64,000 nt of DNA from positions 2,108,001 through 2,172,000 of the forward strand of contig CAXXEH010000003.1 in assembly GCA_963677935.2 (NCBI GenBank), read 5' to 3'. This document shows, piece after piece, positions 51,070 through 60,277 of this stretch; within the stretch, counting starts at the first letter, position 1, and each line of letters begins with the position of its first letter. The notes below the pieces were generated by a model. That model was not told the DNA's origin, did no database searches, and was given only the letters and a program-made list of their open reading frames with translations. This stretch comes from JAAFHB01 sp963677935. Lineage in GTDB: Bacteria > Bacteroidota > Bacteroidia > Bacteroidales > Prolixibacteraceae. Made by a program: the position numbers and the translations under genes.

Positions 51070-53271
51070 ATGATGAATAAGTTAATCGCCTTTCCTTTGG
51101 TAACGCTGCTTTGGGGTTGCAATCAGGCAATCGGTAAACCAAAAAGTTCAGAAAAGGGATCCGGTGATTCAAATTCAAAAATTAATAGAAGATCAAAAAG
51201 GAGTTTAAGGCTAAAAATAGTGATACCCATCTTTATCGCTGTTTTTAGTTTTAAACCTGCGGCAAATTGTCAGTCAAAAACGGTTAGCCTTTCAAATACC
51301 ATTGATGTGCATCAGTGGGCAGAACAACGCTTTGCAAAAAATAAGGTTCCTCCATTTTCATTTGTTTATGGAGAAAAATGTTCGGATAGTTTCATCACAA
51401 GCTGGGAATATAGTACCCAAAAGTTGAAATCGTCCGGTCCCAATGTTGAAAAATCTCTCTTCACCTATTCGGATAAAAATGGCAGTCTTGTTGTAAAGTG
51501 TTTTGTTACTTGTTTCACCGATTTTCAGGCAGTTGAATGGGTTCTGAAATTCATAAATAAATCTCCCAATAACTCACCTCTGTTACAGAAAGTTCAGGTG
51601 GTGGACCAGGAATTTAAATCAGCAGGAAAGGGGTATTTCACACTTCACCATTTAAAGGGTAGCAAAGGGGGAAAAGATGATTTTATGCCGATGGAAGATA
51701 CCTTAATGATAGGGAAAATTGTAAGGCTTACTCCGGCTGGTGGCCGGTCCTCAGACGATACCACATTCCCGTTTTTCAATATTAAAACTCCATCAGCCAC
51801 TGGTTATGTGGTTGCAATAGGGTGGTCGGGTAAATGGTCTGCAGAAATTTGTCAAACCAGCCAAACTTCACTTTTGCTTCAAGCCGGGATGGAGAAAATG
51901 AAATTGATGCTCTATCCGAATGAAGAAATCCGGACACCAGCCGTGTGTATATTATTCTGGAAGGGTAAGGAACCCATGACCGGTAACAATCAATTCAGAA
52001 GGTTTGTGATTTCCCGCAAAACCAGAAGCACTTCTGTTCAATTACCTCTTTCAGTAAGTCTTAGCCCGAATTCACCTTCGCCATGTAATGGGTTCTTCGG
52101 CTGTCTTTCCGATTCATTTGCACTGGTCAGGATCAACTGGCTAAAACAGCACGACCTGATTCCGGAGGTATGCTGGATGGATGCTGGATGGTATCAGGGT
52201 GGCGGTGACAATTGGCAAATTACGGGAAACTGGAGTGCCGATAAGAAAAGATTTCCCAATGGATTAAAACCAGTTTCAGACGCAGTTCACAGAATCGGAT
52301 CGAAATTCCTGTTATGGTTTGAACCCGAAAGGGTGGTTGACGGAACATCCCTGACGCTGGAACATCAAAGCTGGTTACTAAAACCTCCGGGTGATAAAAT
52401 AAATAGTTATACGGGTAAGAAGGACTTTATTTTTAATCTTGGACTCAATGAGGCCCGAATCTGGCTGACAGATTACATTTCAGATTTCATCAAAAAAGAG
52501 GGGGTTGACCACTTTAGGCAGGATTTCAATATTGATCCACAAAATTATTGGGAATTAAATGACTTACCAGATCGTACCGGCATCACTGAAATCCGGTATA
52601 TTGAAGGGCTTTATGCTTTTTGGGATAGTCTCCTGGTGAGGTTCCCTAATTTAATTATTGATAATTGCGCGAGTGGTGGTCGGAGGATTGACCTGGAAAC
52701 AATTTCCAGAAGTTCGCCACTGTGGAGAAGCGATTACAATATGGATGAACCGGAGGGCCTTCAAAATCACACCTACGGACTGAATTATTACCTCCCTTTT
52801 CATGGTACGGGGAATCTTTATTATGCTCCATATGACTTTCGGTCAAGCCTGAGTAGTACAATGGTTTTATTCTGGGATACCGGCAATGCCAATGCTTCAA
52901 TCGCTCAAATGCAAAAGTGTGTGAGCGATTTTAAGCGGTTACGACCGTTTTATTCCGGTGACTACTATCCGCTGACCAGTGCTGAAAACCTTATGCAAAA
53001 TGATAAATGGTTAGCTTATCAACTGAACCGCCCGGAACAAAGCGATGGCATTGTTATCGCTTTTCGGCGGAAAAACTGCCCTGACGAATCGATCGTTGTA
53101 AAACTCCGGGGACTAAATAAAGTTACAGATTACGAATTAGTTGACGAAGACTCGGGGAAAATAATTTTTCAGAAAGGGATTCAACTCTTAAACGGAATTA
53201 AACTTTCACTTTCCGAAAAAAAGAATTCTTTGGTAATCAGCTATAAAAGGGTGACAAATAAGACATTTTGA
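51070..53271 (+). CDS. GH36/GH27-clan alpha-galactosidase (copy B) with doubled export signal
   Basis: Starting at the ATG at 51070 (a frame start at 51052 would overlap the previous gene) the protein is 733 residues. It is paralogous to the one at 47773: CWMDAGWYQGGGDNW, KFLLWFEPERV, nucleophile in HFRQDFNIDP and candidate acid/base in SPLWRSDYNMDEPEG are all conserved. Its N-terminus is unusual. A lipoprotein signal (LLWGC, then NQAIGKPKSSEKGSG) is joined in front of a second hydrophobic stretch (LKIVIPIFIAVFSFKPAANC) that matches the signal peptide of copy A. The protein would therefore be lipid-anchored with a leftover signal segment inside. It probably acts on alpha-galactosyl ends at the surface. 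Confidence 0.9.
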   Translation: MMNKLIAFPLVTLLWGCNQAIGKPKSSEKGSGDSNSKINRRSKRSLRLKIVIPIFIAVFSFKPAANCQSKTVSLSNTIDVHQWAEQRFAKNKVPPFSFVYGEKCSDSFITSWEYSTQKLKSSGPNVEKSLFTYSDKNGSLVVKCFVTCFTDFQAVEWVLKFINKSPNNSPLLQKVQVVDQEFKSAGKGYFTLHHLKGSKGGKDDFMPMEDTLMIGKIVRLTPAGGRSSDDTTFPFFNIKTPSATGYVVAIGWSGKWSAEICQTSQTSLLLQAGMEKMKLMLYPNEEIRTPAVCILFWKGKEPMTGNNQFRRFVISRKTRSTSVQLPLSVSLSPNSPSPCNGFFGCLSDSFALVRINWLKQHDLIPEVCWMDAGWYQGGGDNWQITGNWSADKKRFPNGLKPVSDAVHRIGSKFLLWFEPERVVDGTSLTLEHQSWLLKPPGDKINSYTGKKDFIFNLGLNEARIWLTDYISDFIKKEGVDHFRQDFNIDPQNYWELNDLPDRTGITEIRYIEGLYAFWDSLLVRFPNLIIDNCASGGRRIDLETISRSSPLWRSDYNMDEPEGLQNHTYGLNYYLPFHGTGNLYYAPYDFRSSLSSTMVLFWDTGNANASIAQMQKCVSDFKRLRPFYSGDYYPLTSAENLMQNDKWLAYQLNRPEQSDGIVIAFRRKNCPDESIVVKLRGLNKVTDYELVDEDSGKIIFQKGIQLLNGIKLSLSEKKNSLVISYKRVTNKTF

Positions 53272-53301
53272 AAAATAAGATTCTACCTAAAAAACGACAA
53301 G

Positions 53302-56300
53302 ATGGCAAAGTTTTTATTGGCTTTATTTTTAACCGTATTATTCAACTTCTCTTTTTCAAAAGATATAAAACTCAAAGACCCGCGTGGAATTTGTACTCAG
53401 ACCATCTCGCTTAACCGAAATAACTGGCGAATTGCCATTGACAGTAGTAATTGGGGACGTCAGAATGGTTGGTTCAAAACCCCTCCGGTTTCCGACTCCA
53501 AACCAACTCCCATACCATGGGTTATTCAGGATATTTTTCATGATTACCATGGTGTCGCCTGGTATTGGTGTGAGTTTAATACACCCAGAAATCTTCATGA
53601 CGGGGGTCGTTACCTTCTTAAATTTCAAGCTGTCGATTATTTGGCAGAGGTTTGGGTGAATGGCAATGCCGTCGGGGGGCACGAAGGTAGCGAAATCCCT
53701 TTTGAATTCGATATTACCGGCAAAATAAATCAGGAAGGGAAGAATCTGCTTGTGGTTCGGGTACTTAATCCTGCATATCAGCCCATCGAAGGTGTTACAC
53801 TCAAAGATACACCCTCTGGTGGAAAACAATACCCCTATACCAGCAATGCGCTTTATAACTCAGGAGGTATAATTGGAGACGTTGATCTGGTGATGGTTCC
53901 GGCTGTTCGTCTAAGTGATTTGTCGGTTGTTCCGGACTGGAAAACGGGTAAAGTAAAGGTACAGACCACGATTTTGAACACACAATCGACAGAGATGTCA
54001 TACGCATTAACTTTCAAAGTCTCGGAAGCCCGCACGGGATTGCCGATTTCATTGGAGAATTATACTCAAAACATTGAACCGGGAAGCAATACGGCAGAGG
54101 TGGAGATTCAGGTGCCTGAACATCGGTTGTGGTCGCCTGATGACCCGGTACTTTACAGGATTAATGTATCGGTTCAGACACTTAAATCGGTTGATGAACA
54201 ATCTGTCCGTTTTGGATTTCATGATTTCCGTTTTGAAAACGGCTATTTTCGACTCAATGGAAAAAGATTTTTTTTGAAAGGATCAAATTTCAGTACCCAT
54301 TATCCGATAAGTTATACGGTTCCACTTTATGAAGATATGCTCCGCCGTGACGTTGTCAATATGAAGTCCCTGGGCTTTAACTTTGTTCGTATTCCCTTTG
54401 GCTGTCCAAATCCACGCGTACTCGATATTTATGATGAATTGGGGATTTTGGTTCAGCAAGAGCACTATGGGTGTTGGCAAATGTCAGATTATGCCGGATA
54501 TCAATACCCTAAGCCTGAAAATTATAAAGAATTATTGCTCAAACGTTTTGAAAACTCAATCCGGGGAGTTGTTCAGCGCGACCGCAACCATGCAAGTTTG
54601 GTGATGTGGGGTGTCCTCAACGAACTTCCTGATGGTATGATATTCCGGAAAGCGGTCGATTTATTGCCATCATTACGTAAGCTTGATCCATCGCGGCTAT
54701 TTGTTTTAAACAGCGGTCGGTTTGACGGAATAAAAGAGATCGGAAGTATGAGTAATCCCGGTTCAGCAATTTGGGATGTAAAAGAAAATGAATTAAAAGA
54801 CTGGCATCCCTATGTATGGATGCCTTATAGCCCCAAAACGCTGGATGAACTTTCAGGAAGATTGAATACTACAAGTCAGAAGTTTTATATCAGCGAAACC
54901 GGACTTTGTGCTCCTGTAGATTTGCCATCAGAACTTGGAGATTATCAGCTTTGGGGTAAAGAACAATCTGATGATGCACAATATTTCAGACGCCAATACG
55001 ATAAATTCATGGCCGATTGGAAAAGGTTTAATTTAGGGTCTTGCTGGGCCCGTCCTGAAGATTATATTAAAGATGCCAACAGAACAGCAAGCGCTCTTCG
55101 CGAAACAGCTGAAACAGCAATAAGATCCAATCCTTACGTGATCTCATACACCCCAACCAATAGTGTTGCCGATTACAGTATGGGAGAAAGTGTAGCGACT
55201 AATTTCCGAAGACTCAAGCCAGAACTCATTGGCGCTGTTTTATTGGCGAACAGCTCGCTTCGCTGGTGTTTAATATCAGAGCCTCAAAGCATTTACAGTG
55301 GAAACCAAATTCAGTTAAGGGTTTCACTGTCAAATCTTGATGTTTTACCAGCAGGTAATTATCCGGCAACAGTTCAGGTAATTGGTCCGGATATGAAATC
55401 TGTGGTTGACAAAAAAATAAACGTCAATATTCCTGAAACAAAAGATGGAGCTGCCCCCCCCTTTGCCCAGTCTGTCCTGACAGAGACCATTACAATAAAG
55501 GGAATAGCAGGCAAATATCAGTTTCTGGCAACCTTAGACCATGGAGGCACTGCAATAGGAGGTAGATCAGAGTTTTATGTTACAGATCCCGCAAATTTAC
55601 CTAAAATGCCATCCGAAATAACCCTTTGTGGTACAGACAGCATGGTCACTAATTGGTTACAGGAACAAAAGATTAAAATAAATTCTTTCAATTCAGCAAA
55701 TCAATCAAAAAGAGAATTAATTTTGATCGTCGGTAATGCTCAGGATAGCACAACGATGCTGAGTATTGTACGTCACATGGCATGTGGCAGTGTTGCGATC
55801 TTCCTTACTCCATCCACCTTCAGAAGTGGTAAAAATACAACACGCTGGCTGCCGCTAATCAATAAAGGGAAAATAGAAACGATGGACCATGTAGCTGGTT
55901 ACTATCGTGCCGATCGCTGGGTAATGAACCATCCTGTTTTTAACGGGATCCCTTCAGGGGGTATGATGGATTACAGGTATTATCGGAATATTATCTCGCA
56001 AAATGCATTATCTCAAGAATATATAGTATCTGCAAAATCAGGATATACACAGGACGAGGCGACAGCTCCGCTTGATTATCCTTTGGAAACAGTTTGTGGT
56101 GCAACCCGCATCAGCCATACCTATTGTTCAGGTGTACATGTTGGGGTATGGAATTTTGGTGAGGGACAATTTATTGTGAACACACTGCATATCAGAGAAA
56201 ATCTTGGGAAAGATCCTGCAGCAGACCGGTTATTCAGCAATCTGCTCAATTTTGCTTCGCGCAATATAAATGTACCGATGACAAAATTACCTGCAGATTT

Positions 56301-56337
56301 TAACCGGCAACTGGCAGCAATCGGTTTCCTGAAATAA
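53302..56337 (+). CDS. GH2-family beta-galactosidase/beta-glucuronidase-type enzyme with C-terminal GATase-like domain
   Basis: The 1011-residue secreted protein has a signal peptide near residues 1-19, then GH2 sugar-binding (about 40-200, with YLLKFQAVDYLAEVWVNGNA), immunoglobulin-like (205-305) and TIM-barrel domains. The acid/base is Glu441 in MWGVLNELPDG and the nucleophile Glu532 lies in FYISETGLC. After residue ~620 comes an Ig-like domain, then a Rossmann-type GATase1/ThuA-like domain (about 760-1000: LILIVGNAQDSTT, VAIFLTPSTFRSGK, HPVFNGIPSG). Known relatives cleave beta-galactosides, beta-mannosides or beta-glucuronides, so the sugar is open. The added domain is uncommon. Confidence 0.85.
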   Translation: MAKFLLALFLTVLFNFSFSKDIKLKDPRGICTQTISLNRNNWRIAIDSSNWGRQNGWFKTPPVSDSKPTPIPWVIQDIFHDYHGVAWYWCEFNTPRNLHDGGRYLLKFQAVDYLAEVWVNGNAVGGHEGSEIPFEFDITGKINQEGKNLLVVRVLNPAYQPIEGVTLKDTPSGGKQYPYTSNALYNSGGIIGDVDLVMVPAVRLSDLSVVPDWKTGKVKVQTTILNTQSTEMSYALTFKVSEARTGLPISLENYTQNIEPGSNTAEVEIQVPEHRLWSPDDPVLYRINVSVQTLKSVDEQSVRFGFHDFRFENGYFRLNGKRFFLKGSNFSTHYPISYTVPLYEDMLRRDVVNMKSLGFNFVRIPFGCPNPRVLDIYDELGILVQQEHYGCWQMSDYAGYQYPKPENYKELLLKRFENSIRGVVQRDRNHASLVMWGVLNELPDGMIFRKAVDLLPSLRKLDPSRLFVLNSGRFDGIKEIGSMSNPGSAIWDVKENELKDWHPYVWMPYSPKTLDELSGRLNTTSQKFYISETGLCAPVDLPSELGDYQLWGKEQSDDAQYFRRQYDKFMADWKRFNLGSCWARPEDYIKDANRTASALRETAETAIRSNPYVISYTPTNSVADYSMGESVATNFRRLKPELIGAVLLANSSLRWCLISEPQSIYSGNQIQLRVSLSNLDVLPAGNYPATVQVIGPDMKSVVDKKINVNIPETKDGAAPPFAQSVLTETITIKGIAGKYQFLATLDHGGTAIGGRSEFYVTDPANLPKMPSEITLCGTDSMVTNWLQEQKIKINSFNSANQSKRELILIVGNAQDSTTMLSIVRHMACGSVAIFLTPSTFRSGKNTTRWLPLINKGKIETMDHVAGYYRADRWVMNHPVFNGIPSGGMMDYRYYRNIISQNALSQEYIVSAKSGYTQDEATAPLDYPLETVCGATRISHTYCSGVHVGVWNFGEGQFIVNTLHIRENLGKDPAADRLFSNLLNFASRNINVPMTKLPADFNRQLAAIGFLK

Positions 56338-56459
56338 GCCGATTGAGTTCGCATTTATATGTTGAAGTCAAAAAGGAAAAAAAATAAACATGGCGCTTTG
56401 CTTCGATCATCCGTCAATTGACAGATTCCAAAGGGCCTAAAAAACCTAAATAGTTATTT

Positions 56460-57566
56460 ATGAGAACAAAGGGATTACTTTTAGCCTTAATTGTTGCAAT
56501 GTTCAGCGGATGTGCAGATAAACAGTCCAATCCTGAACAACCCATAAAAGCCTTCGATATTGATTATAATTGGGGCCCCGGCGGGGCACATGGTTTTGCA
56601 AAGCCTGGCCTATGGGCCGACGCCAACCCGGAAGAACAAGTCAATTGGTACGAAGAAATGGGTTGTAATACAATTCAGACTTTTGCAGTTTCATGTAATG
56701 GATATGCCTGGTACAAAAATGGATTTATTCCTGAACAACCAGGGTTGGTACACAATTTTTTAACTGAAATGGTAGAACTCGGGCATAAGAAAAACATGAA
56801 AGTGTTTGGCTATTTTTGTGTAGGAGCGAATAATAAATGGGAGGTTGACCATCCCGATTTATGTTACCAGATGAATGGCCAGCAAATTCCTTTTACAACT
56901 CAGTATATCGATTACTTGTGTGCTTCAATCAAAGATGCAATTGTGAAAACAGGGATGGATGGCATTATGCTGGACTGGTTTTATAATCCTGGCGGAGGAA
57001 GAGATCCGATTCCCCCACTAAGATGGCTCCCCTGCGAGCAGGTGATGTATCAGGAATTAATGAATCAGCCATTCCCCGGAAAAGAAAAAATTACACCTGA
57101 CATCAATGTGGATTTTCGTCGTAAAGCCATCGACAGGCTTTGGAAGAACATCAGAAAAACAACGAAGACAACTAATCCGGATTGTATCATCTGGCTAACA
57201 TGTTATGATCTTAAAAGTAAAGAAATTGCCGGATCAGATATGCTCAGCGAGATAGACTGGTTAATGAATGAAGCCGGCGATATTGAAAGTACAGAAGCTG
57301 TCCGGAAACTGGTTGGAAAAAATACCAGACTTATCACCTGCCCTGCAAGCTGGAACCAGAAAGACCCAACAATAGCTGTTTCTCATGCTTTAAAAGCAAA
57401 CATCGGACTTTATGGATTTACCAAACCTGTTGCAGGGTCTTCAATGCTACCGATGGATACCTATCTTTCTCAATCGATAGATAGTTTAAAGGGAGGGGCG
57501 CGTAACATTGGGATCCTCGCAAGAGTCTACAAAGGCTTGCCATACGATTATATTAAGACAAAATGA
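56460..57566 (+). CDS. TIM-barrel lipoprotein, glycosidase-like, family unassigned
   Basis: The 368-residue lipoprotein (lipobox MFSGC, Cys18) has the strand-end pattern of a (beta/alpha)8 barrel: FDIDYNWGPGGAHGFAKPGL, NWYEEMGCNTIQTFAVSCNG, KKNMKVFGYFCVGANNKWEV and GMDGIMLDWFYNPGGGRDPI, with the acidic LDWFYNP in the place of a nucleophile strand. Later segments such as CIIWLTCYDLKSKEIAG and RLITCPASWNQKDPTI continue the barrel. No known CAZy family is clear. Similar secreted TIM-barrel proteins are annotated as hypothetical or fucosidase-like. The gene lies between the GH2 and the mutarotase-like gene. Confidence 0.55.
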   Translation: MRTKGLLLALIVAMFSGCADKQSNPEQPIKAFDIDYNWGPGGAHGFAKPGLWADANPEEQVNWYEEMGCNTIQTFAVSCNGYAWYKNGFIPEQPGLVHNFLTEMVELGHKKNMKVFGYFCVGANNKWEVDHPDLCYQMNGQQIPFTTQYIDYLCASIKDAIVKTGMDGIMLDWFYNPGGGRDPIPPLRWLPCEQVMYQELMNQPFPGKEKITPDINVDFRRKAIDRLWKNIRKTTKTTNPDCIIWLTCYDLKSKEIAGSDMLSEIDWLMNEAGDIESTEAVRKLVGKNTRLITCPASWNQKDPTIAVSHALKANIGLYGFTKPVAGSSMLPMDTYLSQSIDSLKGGARNIGILARVYKGLPYDYIKTK

Positions 57567-57594
57567 GTGAATCAAACCATTAAATTAGTACTAT

Positions 57595-58527
57595 ATGATC
57601 TCACATTCCAGCTATAAAAACAAGAACAGTATTGTACTTCAAAGTACAAAAATCAGGGCGGAGTTTATCCCTGAATGTGGTGGCAAAATGGCATCGCTGA
57701 TCAACAGGGAAACAGGCTACGAATACTTAATTCAGCGAAAGAACGAAATCTATCGCGATCAGCCTTTTGATGGGACGTTTGTCGACGGGGAATGTAGCGG
57801 ATACGATGACATGTTTCCAACCATCGATATCTGTCAATATGAAAACAAACCGTGGGAAGGGGTTAAAATGGCCGATCATGGAGAAGTGTGGTCGCTGCCT
57901 TGGGAAGTTTCAGAGTCCGATAGTTCTTCGTTAAAGATGTCAGTAAAAGGTGTCCATTTCCCTTACGAACTTGAAAAGAGCATATCTTTTATCAATGAAA
58001 ATAAATTGCGATTAGACTATACTCTAACAAATTCATCCCCTTTCGATTTCGAATTTCTATGGGCAGGCCATTTGATGATCAATATTGAAGAGGGAACCAG
58101 GGTGCTGGTACCGGAAGATTGCAGAGAGACAATCACCGTTTTGACAAATGGAAAAGGAACTTTCGGCGATATCAATAATTGGCCCCTTTTTAAGGACATC
58201 CATGGAAAACCTTACAGGGCTGACATATCCAGACCAAAAGAGATAAATGGATTTGAAAAATACTACTTTAATAACAAGCTTAAGGATGGTTGGTGTGAAT
58301 TAAAATATCCGGGAAATAAGAATATGCTGAAAATATCATTTCCGGTTGGAACTGTCCCCTATCTGGGAATTTTGATGAATGAAGGTGGATGGGATGACCT
58401 GTACAATATCATTATAGAACCATGCACAATTTGTTACGACAGACCCGATGTGGCAAAAAAGCATGGACAGGTAAGTAAGGTGAAAGCTTTTGGGAAATAT
58501 TTATGGTATATCGAAATAGAGATCTGA
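57595..58527 (+). CDS. Aldose 1-epimerase-like (mutarotase) protein
   Basis: The 310-residue cytoplasmic protein has no signal peptide. It has the galactose-mutarotase beta-sandwich pattern (IRAEFIPECGGKMASLINRE, GYEYLIQ, GYDDMFPTIDI, FLWAGHLMINIEEG and GWDDLYNIIIEPCT). Members of this superfamily interconvert alpha and beta anomers of sugars or bind lactones. It is the first gene after the secreted enzymes that lacks an export signal, marking the switch to intracellular sugar processing. It would supply the anomer needed by the SDR dehydrogenase encoded 27 bp downstream. Specificity is inferred from context. Confidence 0.75.
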   Translation: MISHSSYKNKNSIVLQSTKIRAEFIPECGGKMASLINRETGYEYLIQRKNEIYRDQPFDGTFVDGECSGYDDMFPTIDICQYENKPWEGVKMADHGEVWSLPWEVSESDSSSLKMSVKGVHFPYELEKSISFINENKLRLDYTLTNSSPFDFEFLWAGHLMINIEEGTRVLVPEDCRETITVLTNGKGTFGDINNWPLFKDIHGKPYRADISRPKEINGFEKYYFNNKLKDGWCELKYPGNKNMLKISFPVGTVPYLGILMNEGGWDDLYNIIIEPCTICYDRPDVAKKHGQVSKVKAFGKYLWYIEIEI

Positions 58528-58554
58528 TTTTAAACCAAATCAAATAATAAAAAA

Positions 58555-59376
58555 ATGAGAAGAAAAATGGATGGTAAGAAAGTATTGGTTACCGGATCAG
58601 GAACCGGTTTAGGGAGAGAGATCGCACTGGAATTCGCCAGGCAGGGCGCCGACGTAGTGCTTCACTATGTTCACAGTGCCGATGGAGCCCTATCGGCTGT
58701 GGAAGAAATCCGTTCGGCTGGTGGAAAAGCAATTGCAATAAAAGCAGATTTTAGTGATGTCAATGAAACTAAAAAGCTCGCGATTGAAGCCATTGAATTT
58801 CTTGGGGGTTTAGATGTACTGATCAATAATGCCGGAATCACAATGACCCTTGAATTTGAAAAGGTGACCCCCGAACAGTTTGATATGATGTATGATGTAA
58901 ATGTCAGAGCACAGTTTTTCTTACTGCAGACATTACTGCCTGCCATGGTTAAACAGGGTGGTGGAGCGGTAATCAACCTTTCATCTGTACATGGAATTAG
59001 CGCAAACAAGGGGCATTCAGTTTATGCCGGCACCAAAGGAGCCATCATTGCCTATTCGCGTGAGATTGCAATTGAACTGGCGCCGCAGGGAATACGGGTC
59101 AATGTCATTGCACCCGGGGCCGTGCCGGTTGAAAACCACTTCAAGGCAGCCGGTGAGATGGGCCTTGACGGACTGGGAGACCTGATTCCATGCGGCTTCC
59201 CGGGAACGCCCCTCGATATTGCCAAAGTCGCTGTTTTCCTTGCCTCTGATGACGCAAGGTATATCGTTGGACAGACCATTGTAGTTGATGGCGGTACCAC
59301 TTCCTGGATGTCTTTCAGCGAAGGGTTCAAGGAAATAGGGCTTCGGCTTGGTAAAGGTTATATTCCTGGTCTTTAA
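58555..59376 (+). CDS. SDR-family dehydrogenase, candidate fucose/galactose oxidase-step enzyme
   Basis: The 273-residue classical short-chain dehydrogenase has the dinucleotide motif TGSGTGLG (13-20), the NNAG motif (91-94) and the catalytic triad Ser143, Tyr157 and Lys161 in NLSSVHG and YAGTK. The C-terminal GQTIVVDGGTT motif is present. Many glucose/fucose 1-dehydrogenases and 3-ketoacyl reductases look alike, so the substrate is not fixed. Its position between a mutarotase-like and a UlaG-like hydrolase gene supports oxidation of a free sugar (L-fucose or L-galactose) to its lactone with NAD(P). It is co-directional with, and follows, the mutarotase-like gene. Confidence 0.82.
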   Translation: MRRKMDGKKVLVTGSGTGLGREIALEFARQGADVVLHYVHSADGALSAVEEIRSAGGKAIAIKADFSDVNETKKLAIEAIEFLGGLDVLINNAGITMTLEFEKVTPEQFDMMYDVNVRAQFFLLQTLLPAMVKQGGGAVINLSSVHGISANKGHSVYAGTKGAIIAYSREIAIELAPQGIRVNVIAPGAVPVENHFKAAGEMGLDGLGDLIPCGFPGTPLDIAKVAVFLASDDARYIVGQTIVVDGGTTSWMSFSEGFKEIGLRLGKGYIPGL

Positions 59377-59452
59377 TTTATTATCAATAAAGTTCTGATA
59401 GGATGATTTTATCGTTGAGCTATTCATAAACCATTATCTAAATTATAGGACA

Positions 59453-60250
59453 ATGAGATTGATAGAAAAGATAAATGATTTAAAGGTAATTGAGCATCGT
59501 ATTGCCCTCTTTTTCCTCGGTCAGGCTGGAATATGTCTAAAAACATCAGATAATAAGCTGATTGTAATTGACGCGTATTTGTCAGATGCCGTTGAAAGAC
59601 TATTCGGTTTTAAAAGGATGATCCCTTCAATACTCGAAGCTGAGGAACTTGATGCCGACCTGTATATTTCAACACATGCACATGCAGACCACCTCGATCC
59701 GGATTCGTTACCTGTTGTCGTAAAAAATAAAAAAACATTTTTTATCGGTTCACCTGATTGTGAGGAATTGTACCTGCAGCAGAACCTTACGAAAGAGAGG
59801 TACAAAATTTTAAAAGAGGGGGAAGAATGGGAAATACAGGGGGTCCGATTAAAGGCAATTTTTGCAGATCATGGTGATCTTGCTCCTGAAGCAGGGGGAA
59901 TATTGGTTGAAATTGAAGGAATTAAGATCTACCATACAGGCGATACCAGCTTTTGCCCTGACAGGATAAAGTCCTCGTTAAACACAAATGTGGATATTAT
60001 GATCGCTCCCATAAATGGCCAATACGGAAATATGAATGGTGAAGAAGCGGCTGCTCTGGCCTCTATTATTCAGCCTAAAATAGTAATTGCCAGCCATTAC
60101 TGGATGTTTTTGCAGCATGTTTGCGAAGATGGAAAGGGTGATCCAACCACATTTTTAAAAGAGGCGGCGACCTTGCCCCAGGAGATAAAACCTATGGTTA
60201 TGGCCCCCGGAGATCATTTAGTCTTTCCTGAAGAGGAAATAATGTTTTGA
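59453..60250 (+). CDS. UlaG-like metallo-beta-lactamase-fold hydrolase, candidate sugar lactonase
   Basis: The 265-residue cytoplasmic protein has the MBL metal-binding motif STHAHADHLD (His75, His77, Asp79, His80), a later IYHTGDTSF segment with the bridging Asp, and ASHYWMF with a final histidine. UlaG, the closest known relative in style, opens L-ascorbate-6-phosphate lactone. Here the gene follows a sugar dehydrogenase, so a role in hydrolysing the lactone formed from fucose or galactose is plausible. Other MBL hydrolases, such as phosphodiesterases, cannot be excluded from the sequence alone. Confidence 0.8.
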   Translation: MRLIEKINDLKVIEHRIALFFLGQAGICLKTSDNKLIVIDAYLSDAVERLFGFKRMIPSILEAEELDADLYISTHAHADHLDPDSLPVVVKNKKTFFIGSPDCEELYLQQNLTKERYKILKEGEEWEIQGVRLKAIFADHGDLAPEAGGILVEIEGIKIYHTGDTSFCPDRIKSSLNTNVDIMIAPINGQYGNMNGEEAAALASIIQPKIVIASHYWMFLQHVCEDGKGDPTTFLKEAATLPQEIKPMVMAPGDHLVFPEEEIMF

Positions 60251-60277
60251 TAAAAATGAACTAAAAAAATAAAATAA

